NCBI GenBank assembly: GCA_020053915.1
Contig: JAGVMG010000030.1
Location: 1-34,001 of the forward strand
Source of the DNA: Parachlamydiales bacterium
GTDB taxonomy: Bacteria; Chlamydiota; Chlamydiia; Chlamydiales; Rhabdochlamydiaceae
DNA length: 34,001 nucleotides
Direction of reading: 5' to 3'
Position 1 is the first letter of the stretch; each line of letters begins with the position of its first letter. The notes under the pieces are model-generated. The model did no database searches. It was given only the letters and a program-made list of their open reading frames with translations, and was not told where the DNA came from. Shown in pieces: positions 23,389-32,079 of this stretch. Both the position numbers and the translations under genes were made by a program.

Positions 23389-24447
23389 ATGAAAAAGCAA
23401 ATACTCCATCTTTTGGCTGCGTTGATCCTCATGCTATCGCAAGTAGAGGCAGCGAGCACAACTCCAAAACAAGAAGACGCTCGCGGCTTGCCGAATCTCT
23501 CTCAACGCGCATCTGGGCATTGGAAGGTATTTGGAGATGCGCTTATTTGGTTTGCATCTGAACAAGCGTCATCTGTTTGGATCGACGTCATTGAAATCGG
23601 AGATAATACAAGTGCGTTTGTTGCTCAGAATCTCAGTTTTGATTGGAATGCGGGTTTTCGAGTAGGTGCTGGATACAATTTTGACTATGATCAATGGGAT
23701 ACTCAATTCTATTGGACCTCATACCAAACAAAAGCCCATCAAAGCCAAGAGGTGTTTCCAGAGTTTATTGCAATTCCAGGGGGCGGAGTGTTAGTGACTC
23801 AGCAACTTCATCCTGAGTTCTTTGCTGCGGACTTGGCCGGAGTGTTTTCAGAGAGTGCACATATTCATTGGAACCTTGTTTTCAATATGTTCGACTGGGA
23901 ATTAGGGCGCTGTTACTGGGTCAGTAAAGGCCTTTCTCTTCGTCCCTTTATTGGTTTAAAAGGGGGATGGATCGATCAGTCGATTCATGTGAAATACGGC
24001 GATTTAATTATCAATAGTACCCCTACCGAGATCAATGCTAATGAACATGTGAAAAATAATTTTTGGGGCATCGGGCCCGTGCTTGGTGTGAATACTCAAT
24101 GGAAGTTGCGCAATTTTGGCACACACTATCCTAGTTTTTTTGGAGATTTTTCTGCTGCGACACTCTGGGGAACTTGGGAGTGTTCCGATGTTTATAAAGA
24201 TACGACACATGAAAAAGTTAACGTGCACACGAAAAATGCGACGCTAGGCGCACTCATGTTCCGAGGATTTGTGGGCATAGGGTGGGATGTCGCATTTAAT
24301 AAGGAAAGGATGCACTTTGGAACGCGATTGGGTTACGAAATGCAACTTTGGGTGAACCAACTCCGCGTGGCGACATCGCAGCTCGTCCGATTGCATGGCG
24401 ACTTAACCCTTCAAGGGGTGACGTTCAATTGTGGATTAGATTTTTAA
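23389..24447 (+). CDS. Outer-membrane beta-barrel protein, paralogue 2
   Basis: 352 aa with signal peptide (MKKQILHLLAALILMLSQVE, then AAS), ending in CGLDF. The shared segments are FDWNAGFRVGAGYNFDYDQW and FNMFDWELGRCYWVSKGLSL followed by RPFIGLKGGW. After the signal peptide it has GLPNLSQRASG, almost the same as GLPNLSPRQRA in paralogue 3. The ATG lacks a clear ribosome site. It is the second gene of the tandem array and probably arose by duplication, with variable loops between conserved strands. Confidence 0.88.
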   Translation: MKKQILHLLAALILMLSQVEAASTTPKQEDARGLPNLSQRASGHWKVFGDALIWFASEQASSVWIDVIEIGDNTSAFVAQNLSFDWNAGFRVGAGYNFDYDQWDTQFYWTSYQTKAHQSQEVFPEFIAIPGGGVLVTQQLHPEFFAADLAGVFSESAHIHWNLVFNMFDWELGRCYWVSKGLSLRPFIGLKGGWIDQSIHVKYGDLIINSTPTEINANEHVKNNFWGIGPVLGVNTQWKLRNFGTHYPSFFGDFSAATLWGTWECSDVYKDTTHEKVNVHTKNATLGALMFRGFVGIGWDVAFNKERMHFGTRLGYEMQLWVNQLRVATSQLVRLHGDLTLQGVTFNCGLDF

Positions 24448-24470
24448 CGGTGTAGAAGAGTAAAAGCAAC

Positions 24471-25457
24471 ATGACAAGAATTTACATACGATTAGCTGTT
24501 GTTCTCCTTTTGTCGATGGGCGGACATCTCTATGCTTCTTCCACAAATCAGGATACGGGACTGCCGAATCTCTCTCCTCGGCAGAGAGCGCAAGATAAAA
24601 CGATCGATATTTTTGTAAACGCTCTTTACTGGAAGACAAGCGAAACCGTCGATTGGGCGTTCACACTTAAGACGAAGCCAAATTTCGTAGGAAGTGCGTA
24701 CAAAACTCTTGCATTCGATTGGGATCCTGGTTTTCGAGTGGGTGTGGGTTACAACATGCATCACGATCAGTGGGATACCCAATTCACCTATACCTGGTTT
24801 CAAGCGCAAGCAAATGATCATGCGAGCGGTAGTGTAACATCAGGATTTCTCGCTGCTAGGCTTTCTCTATTAGAGCCTTTTCAAAAGGGGAAAATTGATT
24901 TCAATCTTCATTACAACATGTTTGATTGGGATTTAGGAAGAAGCTTTTTGGTTAGCAAATCGTTATCATTTAGACCCTTTATCGGTGCAAAAGCGGGATG
25001 GATCAATCAAAGGCTTCGTGCCAAATGGACATCGCCTGATTACTTTGCTTTTGAGAAAGTGAAGAATAACTTTCGTGGAGGCGGCCCTAAAGGAGGTGTT
25101 GACAGTCAGTGGATTCTTGGCAACATAGAGAGGCATGTGTTTAGTCTCAAAGGGACTCTCGCGGCTGCCTATCTATGGGGAAGCTGGACGCTGCGCGATC
25201 AATTCATTGATGTCTTTTCGACAAAGACCTCTATTCCGATGGGAAGGCGCAACTTTGGGTCTTTGATGCTTCAAACGTTAATGGGATTTGGCTGGGATTT
25301 CGACTTTGATAAAGAGCGCTCTCATTTTGCCTTGAATGTGAGCTATGAAATCCAAGATTGGTTGAATCATTTTCAAGTGTTTTCCAATGCTTCGGGGACT
25401 CAGAATGCTGACCTGATCTTGCAAGGCCTCACGGTTGATGTGCGTTTTGATTTTTAA
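24471..25457 (+). CDS. Outer-membrane beta-barrel protein, paralogue 3
   Basis: 328 aa with signal peptide (MTRIYIRLAVVLLLSMGGHL, then YASS) and C-terminal DVRFDF. It carries DWDPGFRVGVGYNMHHDQWD and NMFDWDLGRSFLVSKSLSFR, then PFIGAKAGW. It is the shortest of the three, lacking about 25-40 residues of loop. The ATG follows AGAAGAG loosely. Tandem copies with conserved strands and variable loops suggest antigenic or substrate diversification at the cell surface (inference). Confidence 0.88.
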   Translation: MTRIYIRLAVVLLLSMGGHLYASSTNQDTGLPNLSPRQRAQDKTIDIFVNALYWKTSETVDWAFTLKTKPNFVGSAYKTLAFDWDPGFRVGVGYNMHHDQWDTQFTYTWFQAQANDHASGSVTSGFLAARLSLLEPFQKGKIDFNLHYNMFDWDLGRSFLVSKSLSFRPFIGAKAGWINQRLRAKWTSPDYFAFEKVKNNFRGGGPKGGVDSQWILGNIERHVFSLKGTLAAAYLWGSWTLRDQFIDVFSTKTSIPMGRRNFGSLMLQTLMGFGWDFDFDKERSHFALNVSYEIQDWLNHFQVFSNASGTQNADLILQGLTVDVRFDF

Positions 25458-25464
25458 CATCAAA

Positions 25465-25493
25465 GGGAGACAAAGGCTTGAGCCTTCGCTCCC
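25465..25493. terminator. Strong hairpin between the barrel operon and the F-box-like gene
   Basis: GGGAG pairs with CTCCC, and AAGGCT with AGCCTT around a TG loop, giving a near-continuous stem 8 nt after the barrel stop. It is probably a shared terminator for the two convergent transcripts, though T-tails are weak. Confidence 0.55.
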
Positions 25494-25513
25494 ATTGAGA
25501 GTTAGCTCGCTCT

Positions 25514-28500
25514 TTAGAGGATTGAACAAGAGGCTTCGTAGCAGGGGTCGATATGCAAGATCATCGCTCTTCGCTCTTCACTTTCCGGCAGTCGTTCTAA
25601 AGCTCTCAACATCTCTTGTCTCTGAAATGGGTTGAGTTTCACGAAGCTGACTTTGTTCGCTTGAAGCCAGCGTTCTGTATCTGGGAGCAAATGAAAGAGG
25701 TTATCCAGCAATTGCTTTCTTAAGTTGCGATCCGTGATCGATAGGAGATGCTGCGCGACGGTATCATAGTTTCCCGCATTTAATAAATCGGTGATGATCA
25801 CTTGATCTTTTCTAAAGGTATAAGCGGGATCGATCTTTAGCAGCAGTGCTTTTTTCCGTTCTCCTGGAGGCAGTGCTTCCAGTGCATTCAGCATGCTTCT
25901 GGATTGCTCTTCATTGAGCGTGACATAGTCAAGGTTGTTTTCGTTCAGCCATTTTTCAACACGTGGAGTGAAGTGAAATAAACAAGTCAACAGTTGTTGG
26001 GCAGTTTCCAAGTTTTGGATGTTCACTAGAAGGTCTGCCACATCTAAATAATGTTCAGAGCGCAGTTGTTGAGTTATCCAGTTTTGAAGGGGTCTGTAAC
26101 TAGCCTCTGGAGAGGGTCTCGTTGGCCCTGAGGAAGAAGACGCTCTACTTGAAGAGGATGTCGTGGGCGTTAAGGTGGTAAGGTCTGGATATGTGTTAAG
26201 AATGAGCTGGAGGATCGAATTTTCTTCTGCTGACAGGTGTCTCGTAAGAGATTGTAAATAGTGTTCCCCCACGAGAGTTCTCAAAAGAGACGTGGAAAAT
26301 CTTTTTTTCTTTGTCTCGTTTGTTAGGCCCTGAATGTGCGTCCATGCGGCTTCATAGCGATGTTTATCAATCAGTCTATAAATAGCTCTTTCTAACAAAA
26401 TCTCCTGGTAATTTTCTGGACAAAGGGGAGCTAATTGAAAGATTAAATCGAATTCGTTGTTTTTTAAAAGCTTATTAAACAGATTTTCAAGCTGCCGGGA
26501 TGAATTATTGGAATGCTGAATGTATTTAATTGCGCTAGGATAATCCTTTGCTTGAATGAATTGATCGATGACAGTTTCAAGGACGCCTTCCCTTAGGAAA
26601 TCATGGCTGATGAGAGCTGTATAGCGTAAACCGTCTTCCATGCGTCCGCTTTCGAATGTTAATTGAGCGGCCTTAATGAAGAATTTATCTGCCCCCTGTA
26701 AATTTTTTTGAGACGAGAGAAAGTTAGCAACATTAATCGCTTGATCCTGGAAGTCATTTTCCCAAAAGAGATCGAAGAGTTTTTCAATTTGCAGTCTTTG
26801 CTTTAGGCATTGCATTCCATTTTGTTCTACAAATTCTGAGACATCGCAAGCGGGGATTTTTTTCCAGAGATCTGCTAAAGCGGAGAGAATTTTGTCTTGA
26901 GTTTCTAGGTCAAAAGAATTTTTTTGGAAAAATGACAAAGAATCCTTTTTGCTAAAGCATGTCATTCTCTCAACAAATGGGAGCATTGCCTTTGTAAGGA
27001 GTAGCCATTGTTCATCGGGAATGTTTTTGATAAAATCAGTGATCGCTTCTAAGTCTTGCTTTTTTTCAACGGTTTCTGCGGATTCGTCTGGATTGCTCTC
27101 CGAGTGATATCTGAAAGAACTGTGCATGTCCCAAAGAGCATCGCGATCTCCTGGTTTTCTTACGGCTTCATTGAGAACTGTAGTTAAGAAATGACTCTGC
27201 AATTGTGAATCTTTAATTTCTAAAACAAACGAAAGAGCCTCTGCAAACCGATTTTGTTTGAAGAAAATCTCAAAAATGTCAGCATAACAAATGCTGCTGT
27301 TCCTTTTTGTTATCGAGTTCGCGACTTGGATAGCAGAAGCAAAGTCGTTCTTTTTCGCAAATCCATTCGCTAAGAGTGCGCGGCACTCGTCTTGGGTTTG
27401 TGGGTTGTCGATGCGTTCGATCAGTTGGGTTGCGAGTGTAAAATTCTCCGAGTTGACACATTCTTTAAACAGTTCTTGCCAATAAGACTGACACTCCCAT
27501 TCTGACTTAACATGTTCCATAAGGGCAGTGGCGCGATCAAAGTTGTGACATTGGATATTTCCTCTAATCAGCGAGCCTATACACCACTCGCGGTATTCTG
27601 TATTTTGGATCTGCTCGAAGAACAGGTGAGCTTCGTCACAATAACCCCAGTGGGCCAGTCGGCCGGCAGCATGATGTAAGAACCAGTCGTCCATAACGGA
27701 GGGTCTTGCATTGAATAGACTCAATACAATTTTTGCTGCGACCTCGCGCAGAATAAGATCCGGCGTTGTTTGAGAGATGCCCGTCTTCAGGCTTGGACTC
27801 GTTTTCTCAGACTCTTTGATTTTTTGAAGTTCAGTTGCCTCACGGATGCTGAGCTTATCATAGAGCTCTTTCAAATAACTTGTTTTATTCTTTTTGCGGA
27901 ATTCGAAGTTGGGCATTTGTATACAAGCATCTAGACAGCGCATCAATGCGTATCGGCTGCATGATGCAGTTGAATCTTTTTTCGTCTCGAAGAAGTTAGC
28001 AAGTGTCGTTGTGAACTTAGCGTAAGCTTGTCCGAGCGATTCATTGTGATCCGCTTCGGGGAAACAGAGGGCAACGTCTACACTTGTCTGAAAAAGGCCA
28101 TGTTGGCTACAGAATGCGCAAAAAGTACCAAACGTGCGTAGTTTAGTATGTTTAAATAAGTTTCCCGACATTTGGGGCTGAGGATTTGGTGCTGCAATTT
28201 CTCTTTTGATGTTTCGATAGGCTGTAAGAATTTCATCAAAATGTTTAAAATCGTTGGGAAGACCATTTGCTTGGATGTGGGTTTGTAATAATTGAAGGAG
28301 TTCATCGGAAAGATCTTTAATAAAGAGTCCCATGAGCCGATCGAGCAGCTTAGGTTGAATGTCGCGTAATTCTGTCCAGTTTTCGCAATGAAATTCAGCC
28401 TCTAACGATCTACTGAGGTTCTCAAGCGCTTCGAGTTTAGGGCCTGACAGAGTGGGGATTTGACGCGCCCATGCGATAAGGATGTTGACGAAGTCAAGGG

Positions 28501-28771
28501 TTTGAGAGTGTGCTTGATGCTTCGCTGCTTCTAGCCTAGACGAGTAGAGCGTTCGGCTTGTCCCAGCTATTTGAGCGAGATCCCTCTCTTTGAGGATGGG
28601 CTTTCCGTTGTTTTTTCGAACTGAATAAAGGCGCTCTAAAACCTCTTGGGGTAGGGCTTCAAGCAGGCTAAGGTGAGCTGGGTTTTCGGTTTGATCAGTT
28701 TTTCCGCTGTAACTTGCTTGTGGTAAGTGCTTTGCGCCTATACTAGGGCCGGAAGATGAAGAGGATGCCAT
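25514..28771 (-). CDS. F-box-like, helical-repeat protein (candidate type III effector)
   Basis: 1085 aa. The Ser-rich start (MASSSSSGP) resembles secretion-signal regions. Residues about 34-85 (LSLLEALPQEVLERLYSVRK, then DLAQIAGTSRTLYSSRLEAA) fit an F-box: LP-x-E-x-L, then a DL-x-x-x-a-x-x-SR helix. Residues about 350-860 are pairs of helices of the TPR/PPR kind (for example FAKKNDFASAIQVANSI and FFKQNRFAEALSFVLEI). A Ser-rich linker follows near 900. Near the C-terminus two 75-residue copies, each ending in (L)xKIDPAYTF or LHIDPCYEA, point to an internal duplication. F-box proteins join host ubiquitin ligases, so I infer a eukaryote-like effector. Confidence 0.72.
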   Translation of the reverse strand: MASSSSSGPSIGAKHLPQASYSGKTDQTENPAHLSLLEALPQEVLERLYSVRKNNGKPILKERDLAQIAGTSRTLYSSRLEAAKHQAHSQTLDFVNILIAWARQIPTLSGPKLEALENLSRSLEAEFHCENWTELRDIQPKLLDRLMGLFIKDLSDELLQLLQTHIQANGLPNDFKHFDEILTAYRNIKREIAAPNPQPQMSGNLFKHTKLRTFGTFCAFCSQHGLFQTSVDVALCFPEADHNESLGQAYAKFTTTLANFFETKKDSTASCSRYALMRCLDACIQMPNFEFRKKNKTSYLKELYDKLSIREATELQKIKESEKTSPSLKTGISQTTPDLILREVAAKIVLSLFNARPSVMDDWFLHHAAGRLAHWGYCDEAHLFFEQIQNTEYREWCIGSLIRGNIQCHNFDRATALMEHVKSEWECQSYWQELFKECVNSENFTLATQLIERIDNPQTQDECRALLANGFAKKNDFASAIQVANSITKRNSSICYADIFEIFFKQNRFAEALSFVLEIKDSQLQSHFLTTVLNEAVRKPGDRDALWDMHSSFRYHSESNPDESAETVEKKQDLEAITDFIKNIPDEQWLLLTKAMLPFVERMTCFSKKDSLSFFQKNSFDLETQDKILSALADLWKKIPACDVSEFVEQNGMQCLKQRLQIEKLFDLFWENDFQDQAINVANFLSSQKNLQGADKFFIKAAQLTFESGRMEDGLRYTALISHDFLREGVLETVIDQFIQAKDYPSAIKYIQHSNNSSRQLENLFNKLLKNNEFDLIFQLAPLCPENYQEILLERAIYRLIDKHRYEAAWTHIQGLTNETKKKRFSTSLLRTLVGEHYLQSLTRHLSAEENSILQLILNTYPDLTTLTPTTSSSSRASSSSGPTRPSPEASYRPLQNWITQQLRSEHYLDVADLLVNIQNLETAQQLLTCLFHFTPRVEKWLNENNLDYVTLNEEQSRSMLNALEALPPGERKKALLLKIDPAYTFRKDQVIITDLLNAGNYDTVAQHLLSITDRNLRKQLLDNLFHLLPDTERWLQANKVSFVKLNPFQRQEMLRALERLPESEERRAMILHIDPCYEASCSIL

Positions 28772-28984
28772 AATTAACCTTCTATTTATAAATTATTGTG
28801 TTTAATTTAAAGCAATTATACTATGTATTTCGTTTTTAAGTAAATTGAACCTATTATTTTAATTTTTGTTTATTGCGACATTTGCTGTGTAATTTGTTGC
28901 TGCTGATGGAATTGGCTTGGAGACAGTGATTGCCTAAACGGGATTGAGAATGGGCGCTTGTTGCCGTTATGATGGGGCGGAGAG
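28772..28984. promoter_or_regulatory. Intergenic region upstream of the F-box-like gene
   Basis: 213 bp, A/T-rich in its first half, with no gene. It separates the obg stop from the long minus-strand gene and should hold the promoter of that gene. AGGTTAATT lies just before its ATG. No distinctive operator or terminator was identified by eye. Confidence 0.3.
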
Positions 28985-29998
28985 CTATGAGTAGCGGATG
29001 ACTTGAAGCTGAGCTAAACGGCGCATGGCTTCGAGTAGGGGATCAACACCGATGCCGCTCATGGCAGAGATTTCAAAGAGGGTGTCAGGAGCGTACGGGT
29101 ATTCTTCGCGGAAGAGCTGGGCGTGTTCCGCAGCATCTTCTGTGTCGATCTTATTAAGAGCGACGAGGAAGGGTTTTTCGAGCAGATCGGGGCGATATTC
29201 TTTGAGCTCGTTCTGTAGGACGCGGAAATCTTCGCGCGGATCTCTTCCTTCCATTCCAGAGATGTCGATGACGTACACGAGGGCGCTGGAGCGCTCAATG
29301 TGTTTTAAGAAGGAGATTCCCAGGCCTTTGTTTTGGTGAGCATCTTCAATGATCCCGGGGATGTCGGCGACGAGGATACGAGAATAATCATCGAATTGCA
29401 CATAACTTAAGTTGGGGAAAAGGGTGGTAAAGGGGTAAGCGGCGATTTTTACTGGAACGTGAGTGATCTGGCGCATCAAGGTCGATTTTCCAGCGTTAGG
29501 CATCCCGATAAAGCCGATGTCGGCAATCAGTTTGAGCTCGAGCTGCACTTCGCGGGTCTCGCCATCGGTTCCTAGGGTGCAGATGTTGGGTGCTTGGTGG
29601 GTAGGTGTTTTAAAGCAGTTGTTTCCTTTTCCGCCTTTGCCACCTTGGCAGATGACCCATTCTTGATCAGCTTCGGTAAAGTCGTGTAGGATTTCGCCCG
29701 TTTTGACATCTTTCACTAGAGTCCCCGTGGGAACTTTCAGGATCAGGTCTTTACCGGTGCGTCCTTGTCTGAGATTGCCGCCGCCGGGTTGTCCATCTTC
29801 TGCAGCGATGAGTCTGCGGTTGCGGAAATCTTCGAGGGAGGGGATGTGACCATCTGTCTTTAAGATAATTGAGGCTCCTCTGCCCCCGTTGCCACCGCAA
29901 GGGCCGCCTTTAGGGATGAACTTTTCGCGTCTCCAAGCGACAACGCCGTTGCCGCCTTTACCTGCGCGAAGAGTGAGGGTCACAGAATCAGTAAACAT
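28985..29998 (-). CDS. obg: Obg/CgtA ribosome-assembly GTPase
   Basis: A GTPase that works in 50S assembly and stress response, membrane- and ribosome-associated. It has 337 aa, close to the chlamydial length. Residues 1-158 form the Gly-rich Obg fold (GKGGNG, GGPCGGNGGRG, KGGKGNNCF). The G domain has GMPNAGKS (165-172), DIPG (212-215), NKID (282-285) and SAMSG (311-315). It lacks the C-terminal extension found in some species. It follows rplU and rpmA, the widely kept rplU-rpmA-obg order, but a terminator at 30012-30046 lies between. The ATG follows AGGA at 8 nt. Confidence 0.97.
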   Translation of the reverse strand: MFTDSVTLTLRAGKGGNGVVAWRREKFIPKGGPCGGNGGRGASIILKTDGHIPSLEDFRNRRLIAAEDGQPGGGNLRQGRTGKDLILKVPTGTLVKDVKTGEILHDFTEADQEWVICQGGKGGKGNNCFKTPTHQAPNICTLGTDGETREVQLELKLIADIGFIGMPNAGKSTLMRQITHVPVKIAAYPFTTLFPNLSYVQFDDYSRILVADIPGIIEDAHQNKGLGISFLKHIERSSALVYVIDISGMEGRDPREDFRVLQNELKEYRPDLLEKPFLVALNKIDTEDAAEHAQLFREEYPYAPDTLFEISAMSGIGVDPLLEAMRRLAQLQVIRYS

Positions 29999-30011
29999 AG
30001 ATCATATCCTA

Positions 30012-30046
30012 AAATAAAAATTCCCCTAGAGAGCATGCTCCAGGGG
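30012..30046 (-). terminator. Terminator between rpmA and obg
   Basis: CCCCT/AGGGG with an inner GAGC/GCTC stem (30023-30046) is followed on the minus strand by AATTTTTATTTT. It sits 26 nt past the rpmA stop and should end most rplU-rpmA transcripts, with some read-through into obg possible. Confidence 0.75.
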
Positions 30047-30072
30047 TAAAAGCTATCCACTTGTTGCTGCTG

Positions 30073-30327
30073 TTATTGAACAGTAGGAACGATGGAAACG
30101 TAAGTCTTTGCGCTTTTGCGGAATGTGACCACGCCATCAATTTGAGCGTAGAGCGTGTCATCACGTCCTACACCGACATTTTTAGCTGGGTGCCATTTTA
30201 GACCGCGTTGACGCACGATAATGCTGCCTGCGGTGACAAATTGTCCACCGGTAGCTTTAATACCGAGGCGCTGCGCTTTCGAGTCTCTGCCGTTACGTGT
30301 AGAGCCTTGACCTTTCTTATGTGCCAT
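30073..30327 (-). CDS. rpmA: 50S ribosomal protein L27
   Basis: L27, near the peptidyl-transferase centre. It has 84 aa and the conserved [17 protein letters not shown] start and [16 protein letters not shown] core. It starts at ATG immediately, without the cleaved N-terminal extension known in Firmicutes. It follows rplU after 14 bases. Confidence 0.97.
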   Translation of the reverse strand: MAHKKGQGSTRNGRDSKAQRLGIKATGGQFVTAGSIIVRQRGLKWHPAKNVGVGRDDTLYAQIDGVVTFRKSAKTYVSIVPTVQ

Positions 30328-30341
30328 GAGGTAATCTCTCC

Positions 30342-30650
30342 TTAAGCGATGATATCTGTAATTTTAACGCGAGCGTACGTTTGGCGATGCCCGACTTTAC
30401 GACGGAACGGTTTGCGTCGTTTGTATTTGAATGCGATGACTTTAGGTCCGCGGAATTCTCCGAGAAACTCAGCTTTTACAACTGAATTTGCAAGATGTGG
30501 ACTGCCGATTTTTGCAGCGCTTCCGTCATTGAGGAAAAGGACGTTTTTAAATTCGACTTTCCCAGTTTCTGCTTCGAGTCTCTCGACGTCGATGACATCG
30601 CCTTTTTCGACTCGGTATTGTTTCCCGCCAGTTTCGATGATTGCGTACAT
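30342..30650 (-). CDS. rplU: 50S ribosomal protein L21
   Basis: L21 binds 23S rRNA in the 50S subunit. From ATG 30650 it has 102 aa and starts [20 protein letters not shown], the normal L21 start; AGGAGG lies 5 nt upstream. A further ATG at 30671 would add seven residues and is less likely. It is the first gene of rplU-rpmA. The C-terminus [18 protein letters not shown] is complete. Confidence 0.96.
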   Translation of the reverse strand: MYAIIETGGKQYRVEKGDVIDVERLEAETGKVEFKNVLFLNDGSAAKIGSPHLANSVVKAEFLGEFRGPKVIAFKYKRRKPFRRKVGHRQTYARVKITDIIA

Positions 30651-30915
30651 TTGGCCTCCTGAAAATTGCATCGTACTAATAAGCTAAGCTCATGTTTGAG
30701 CCCATGTATGGAGAGGAAAAAGAGCATCATAGGAGATCGTCGCTTTGTAAGTCAACCGAATTCCCTAAGGATCGTGAATTCCATAGGAGAATGGGAGCGT
30801 TAGAATGGTTGTTGTTTTTATCTATTTAATAATATTATTTGTAAATTAATTTAATTATATTTATGATGAACTTTAAGGGGATGAATAATCCTTGAGACTA
30901 TTGGATGAGGATGTA
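30651..30915. promoter_or_regulatory. Divergent region between rplU and the small basic genes
   Basis: 265 bp, very A/T-rich from about 30810. It should hold the rplU leader and promoter (minus) and, further on, the promoter of the two small plus-strand genes. TTGTAA near 30840 and TATATT near 30857 are possible elements. No hairpin or riboswitch was recognised. Confidence 0.35.
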
Positions 30916-31077
30916 ATGAAACCACTCAATAAACGAGTTAATAAAAAGAAGGCGTCTAAAGTAACTCTTAAAAATAGACGTTCGCAGCATCGGCTTGCCG
31001 ATAATGTAGAAAAAGAGTTGACAAGCGGGCTCACTTCTATTCGACCAGAAGATGTGAAGTTGCATCAGCACTATTAA
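30916..31077 (+). CDS. Small basic protein, hypothetical
   Basis: 53 aa from ATG 30916, which follows GATGAGG at 5 nt; a TTG at 30892 gives 61 aa. It starts MKPLNKRVNKKKASKVTLKN, rich in Lys/Arg, and ends in a neutral half. Basic proteins of this size near rplU occur in chlamydiae, and nucleic-acid binding is likely. It precedes a second, Ser/Lys-rich gene by 32 bases. Confidence 0.7.
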   Translation: MKPLNKRVNKKKASKVTLKNRRSQHRLADNVEKELTSGLTSIRPEDVKLHQHY

Positions 31078-31109
31078 AATTTAAGCGTTAACTTAAAGAG
31101 AGGAAGAAA

Positions 31110-31241
31110 ATGAAAGCAGTGAAAAGATCAAGTAAAGCAACATCTCGTCGTTCTAAGCGTTCGACAAGAGCTAGCGCGAAGCCAGCTGCACGTAAGTTGA
31201 AAGGGTTAAGAGGGTTGTGGAAGCGTTTTTGCGCTCTCTAA
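31110..31241 (+). CDS. Histone-like 43-aa basic protein
   Basis: 43 aa, too short to stand out as an open frame: MKAVKRSSKATSRRSKRSTR, then ASAKPAARKLKGLRGLWKRF and CAL. About 40 percent of residues are Lys or Arg, with many Ser, Ala and Thr, as in the tails of H1-like proteins. AGAGAGGAAG lies 4-13 nt upstream of the ATG. It ends 7 bp before the stop of the convergent permease gene. Nucleoid or RNA binding is inferred from composition. Confidence 0.65.
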   Translation: MKAVKRSSKATSRRSKRSTRASAKPAARKLKGLRGLWKRFCAL

Positions 31242-31248
31242 AAAACTT

Positions 31249-32079
31249 TTATTTGCGCTTTGCTAAGCTGAGCGCATAAAAGAGGGCGGCCGTTAGGGAG
31301 ATTGTAGCGCCGGGGGGCCAGTTAAGCTCGTAGGCGCTATACATCCCCAAAAAGGTAAAGAGACACCCAAGTGCAACAGCAAGCAGCATCATCACAGAAA
31401 GGCGCTGCGTGAATGCTCCTGCGATGGCGGCGGGGATCGCGAGCATCGTGATGACGAGGATTGCTCCTACGACCTGGATGAGGAGCACCACAGAGACGGC
31501 GACAAGGCACAACAGAAGCAGGTAGAGGGCTCCTACTGAAAGCCCTTGCAAAGAGGCCTGTTCTTCATCAAAGCAGATAGCGAGAAACCTGCGGTAAAAC
31601 AGGGCAACTGCTGCTGCAATCACAACATCTAAGGTCAACAAAAGCGCGAGATCGGCTTTCGTGACCCAGAGGATATTTCCAAAGAGATAGTTCAGTAATT
31701 CAACGTTATATCCGGGTGTTAGGGCAATAAAAATTACCCCTGCCGACATGCCGGTTGCCCAAATAGCGGCAATCACCGTATCTTCCCTTTCCTTATATTT
31801 AAGATGAATCCATCCCATGAGCAGCGCCGAGAGGATCCCTGCGACAAGAGCTCCTTGCAGCGGTGTTAAAAAGGTCCACCCATACGATCGTTTCAGCCAT
31901 AAAAAAAGTCCCATGCCTCCCAAAACAGAATGGGCGATACTGCCGCTTAAAGAGACGATCCGTTTCACAACGACATAACTTCCAATGATTCCACTCGCAA
32001 ATGAGGCAGCAAGTCCCGCTAAGATGGCGAAGATTAGAAAGGGATTTTGGCCTAAGGCGTGAAAAAATGAGGTCGTCAT
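31249..32079 (-). CDS. Metal ABC transporter permease (ZnuB/MntB family)
   Basis: 276 aa, ABC-3 family membrane subunit importing Zn2+ or Mn2+. About eight hydrophobic segments are visible, for example FAILAGLAASFASGIIGSYV near the start. VVKRIVSLSGSIAHSVLGG (about 36-54) is the family motif and SLTAALFYALSLAKRK the C-terminus. The ATG overlaps the ATPase stop by one base. It corresponds to CT417 in the chlamydial cluster. Which metal it carries is not visible. Confidence 0.92.
   Translation of the reverse strand: MTTSFFHALGQNPFLIFAILAGLAASFASGIIGSYVVVKRIVSLSGSIAHSVLGGMGLFLWLKRSYGWTFLTPLQGALVAGILSALLMGWIHLKYKEREDTVIAAIWATGMSAGVIFIALTPGYNVELLNYLFGNILWVTKADLALLLTLDVVIAAAVALFYRRFLAICFDEEQASLQGLSVGALYLLLLCLVAVSVVLLIQVVGAILVITMLAIPAAIAGAFTQRLSVMMLLAVALGCLFTFLGMYSAYELNWPPGATISLTAALFYALSLAKRK

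Noticed and set aside
27291-27485. 64-aa plus-strand frame over the F-box-like gene
   Set aside because: Antisense shadow with no ribosome site and no domain.
30349-30687. 112-aa plus-strand frame over rplU
   Set aside because: Antisense shadow of a certain ribosomal gene.
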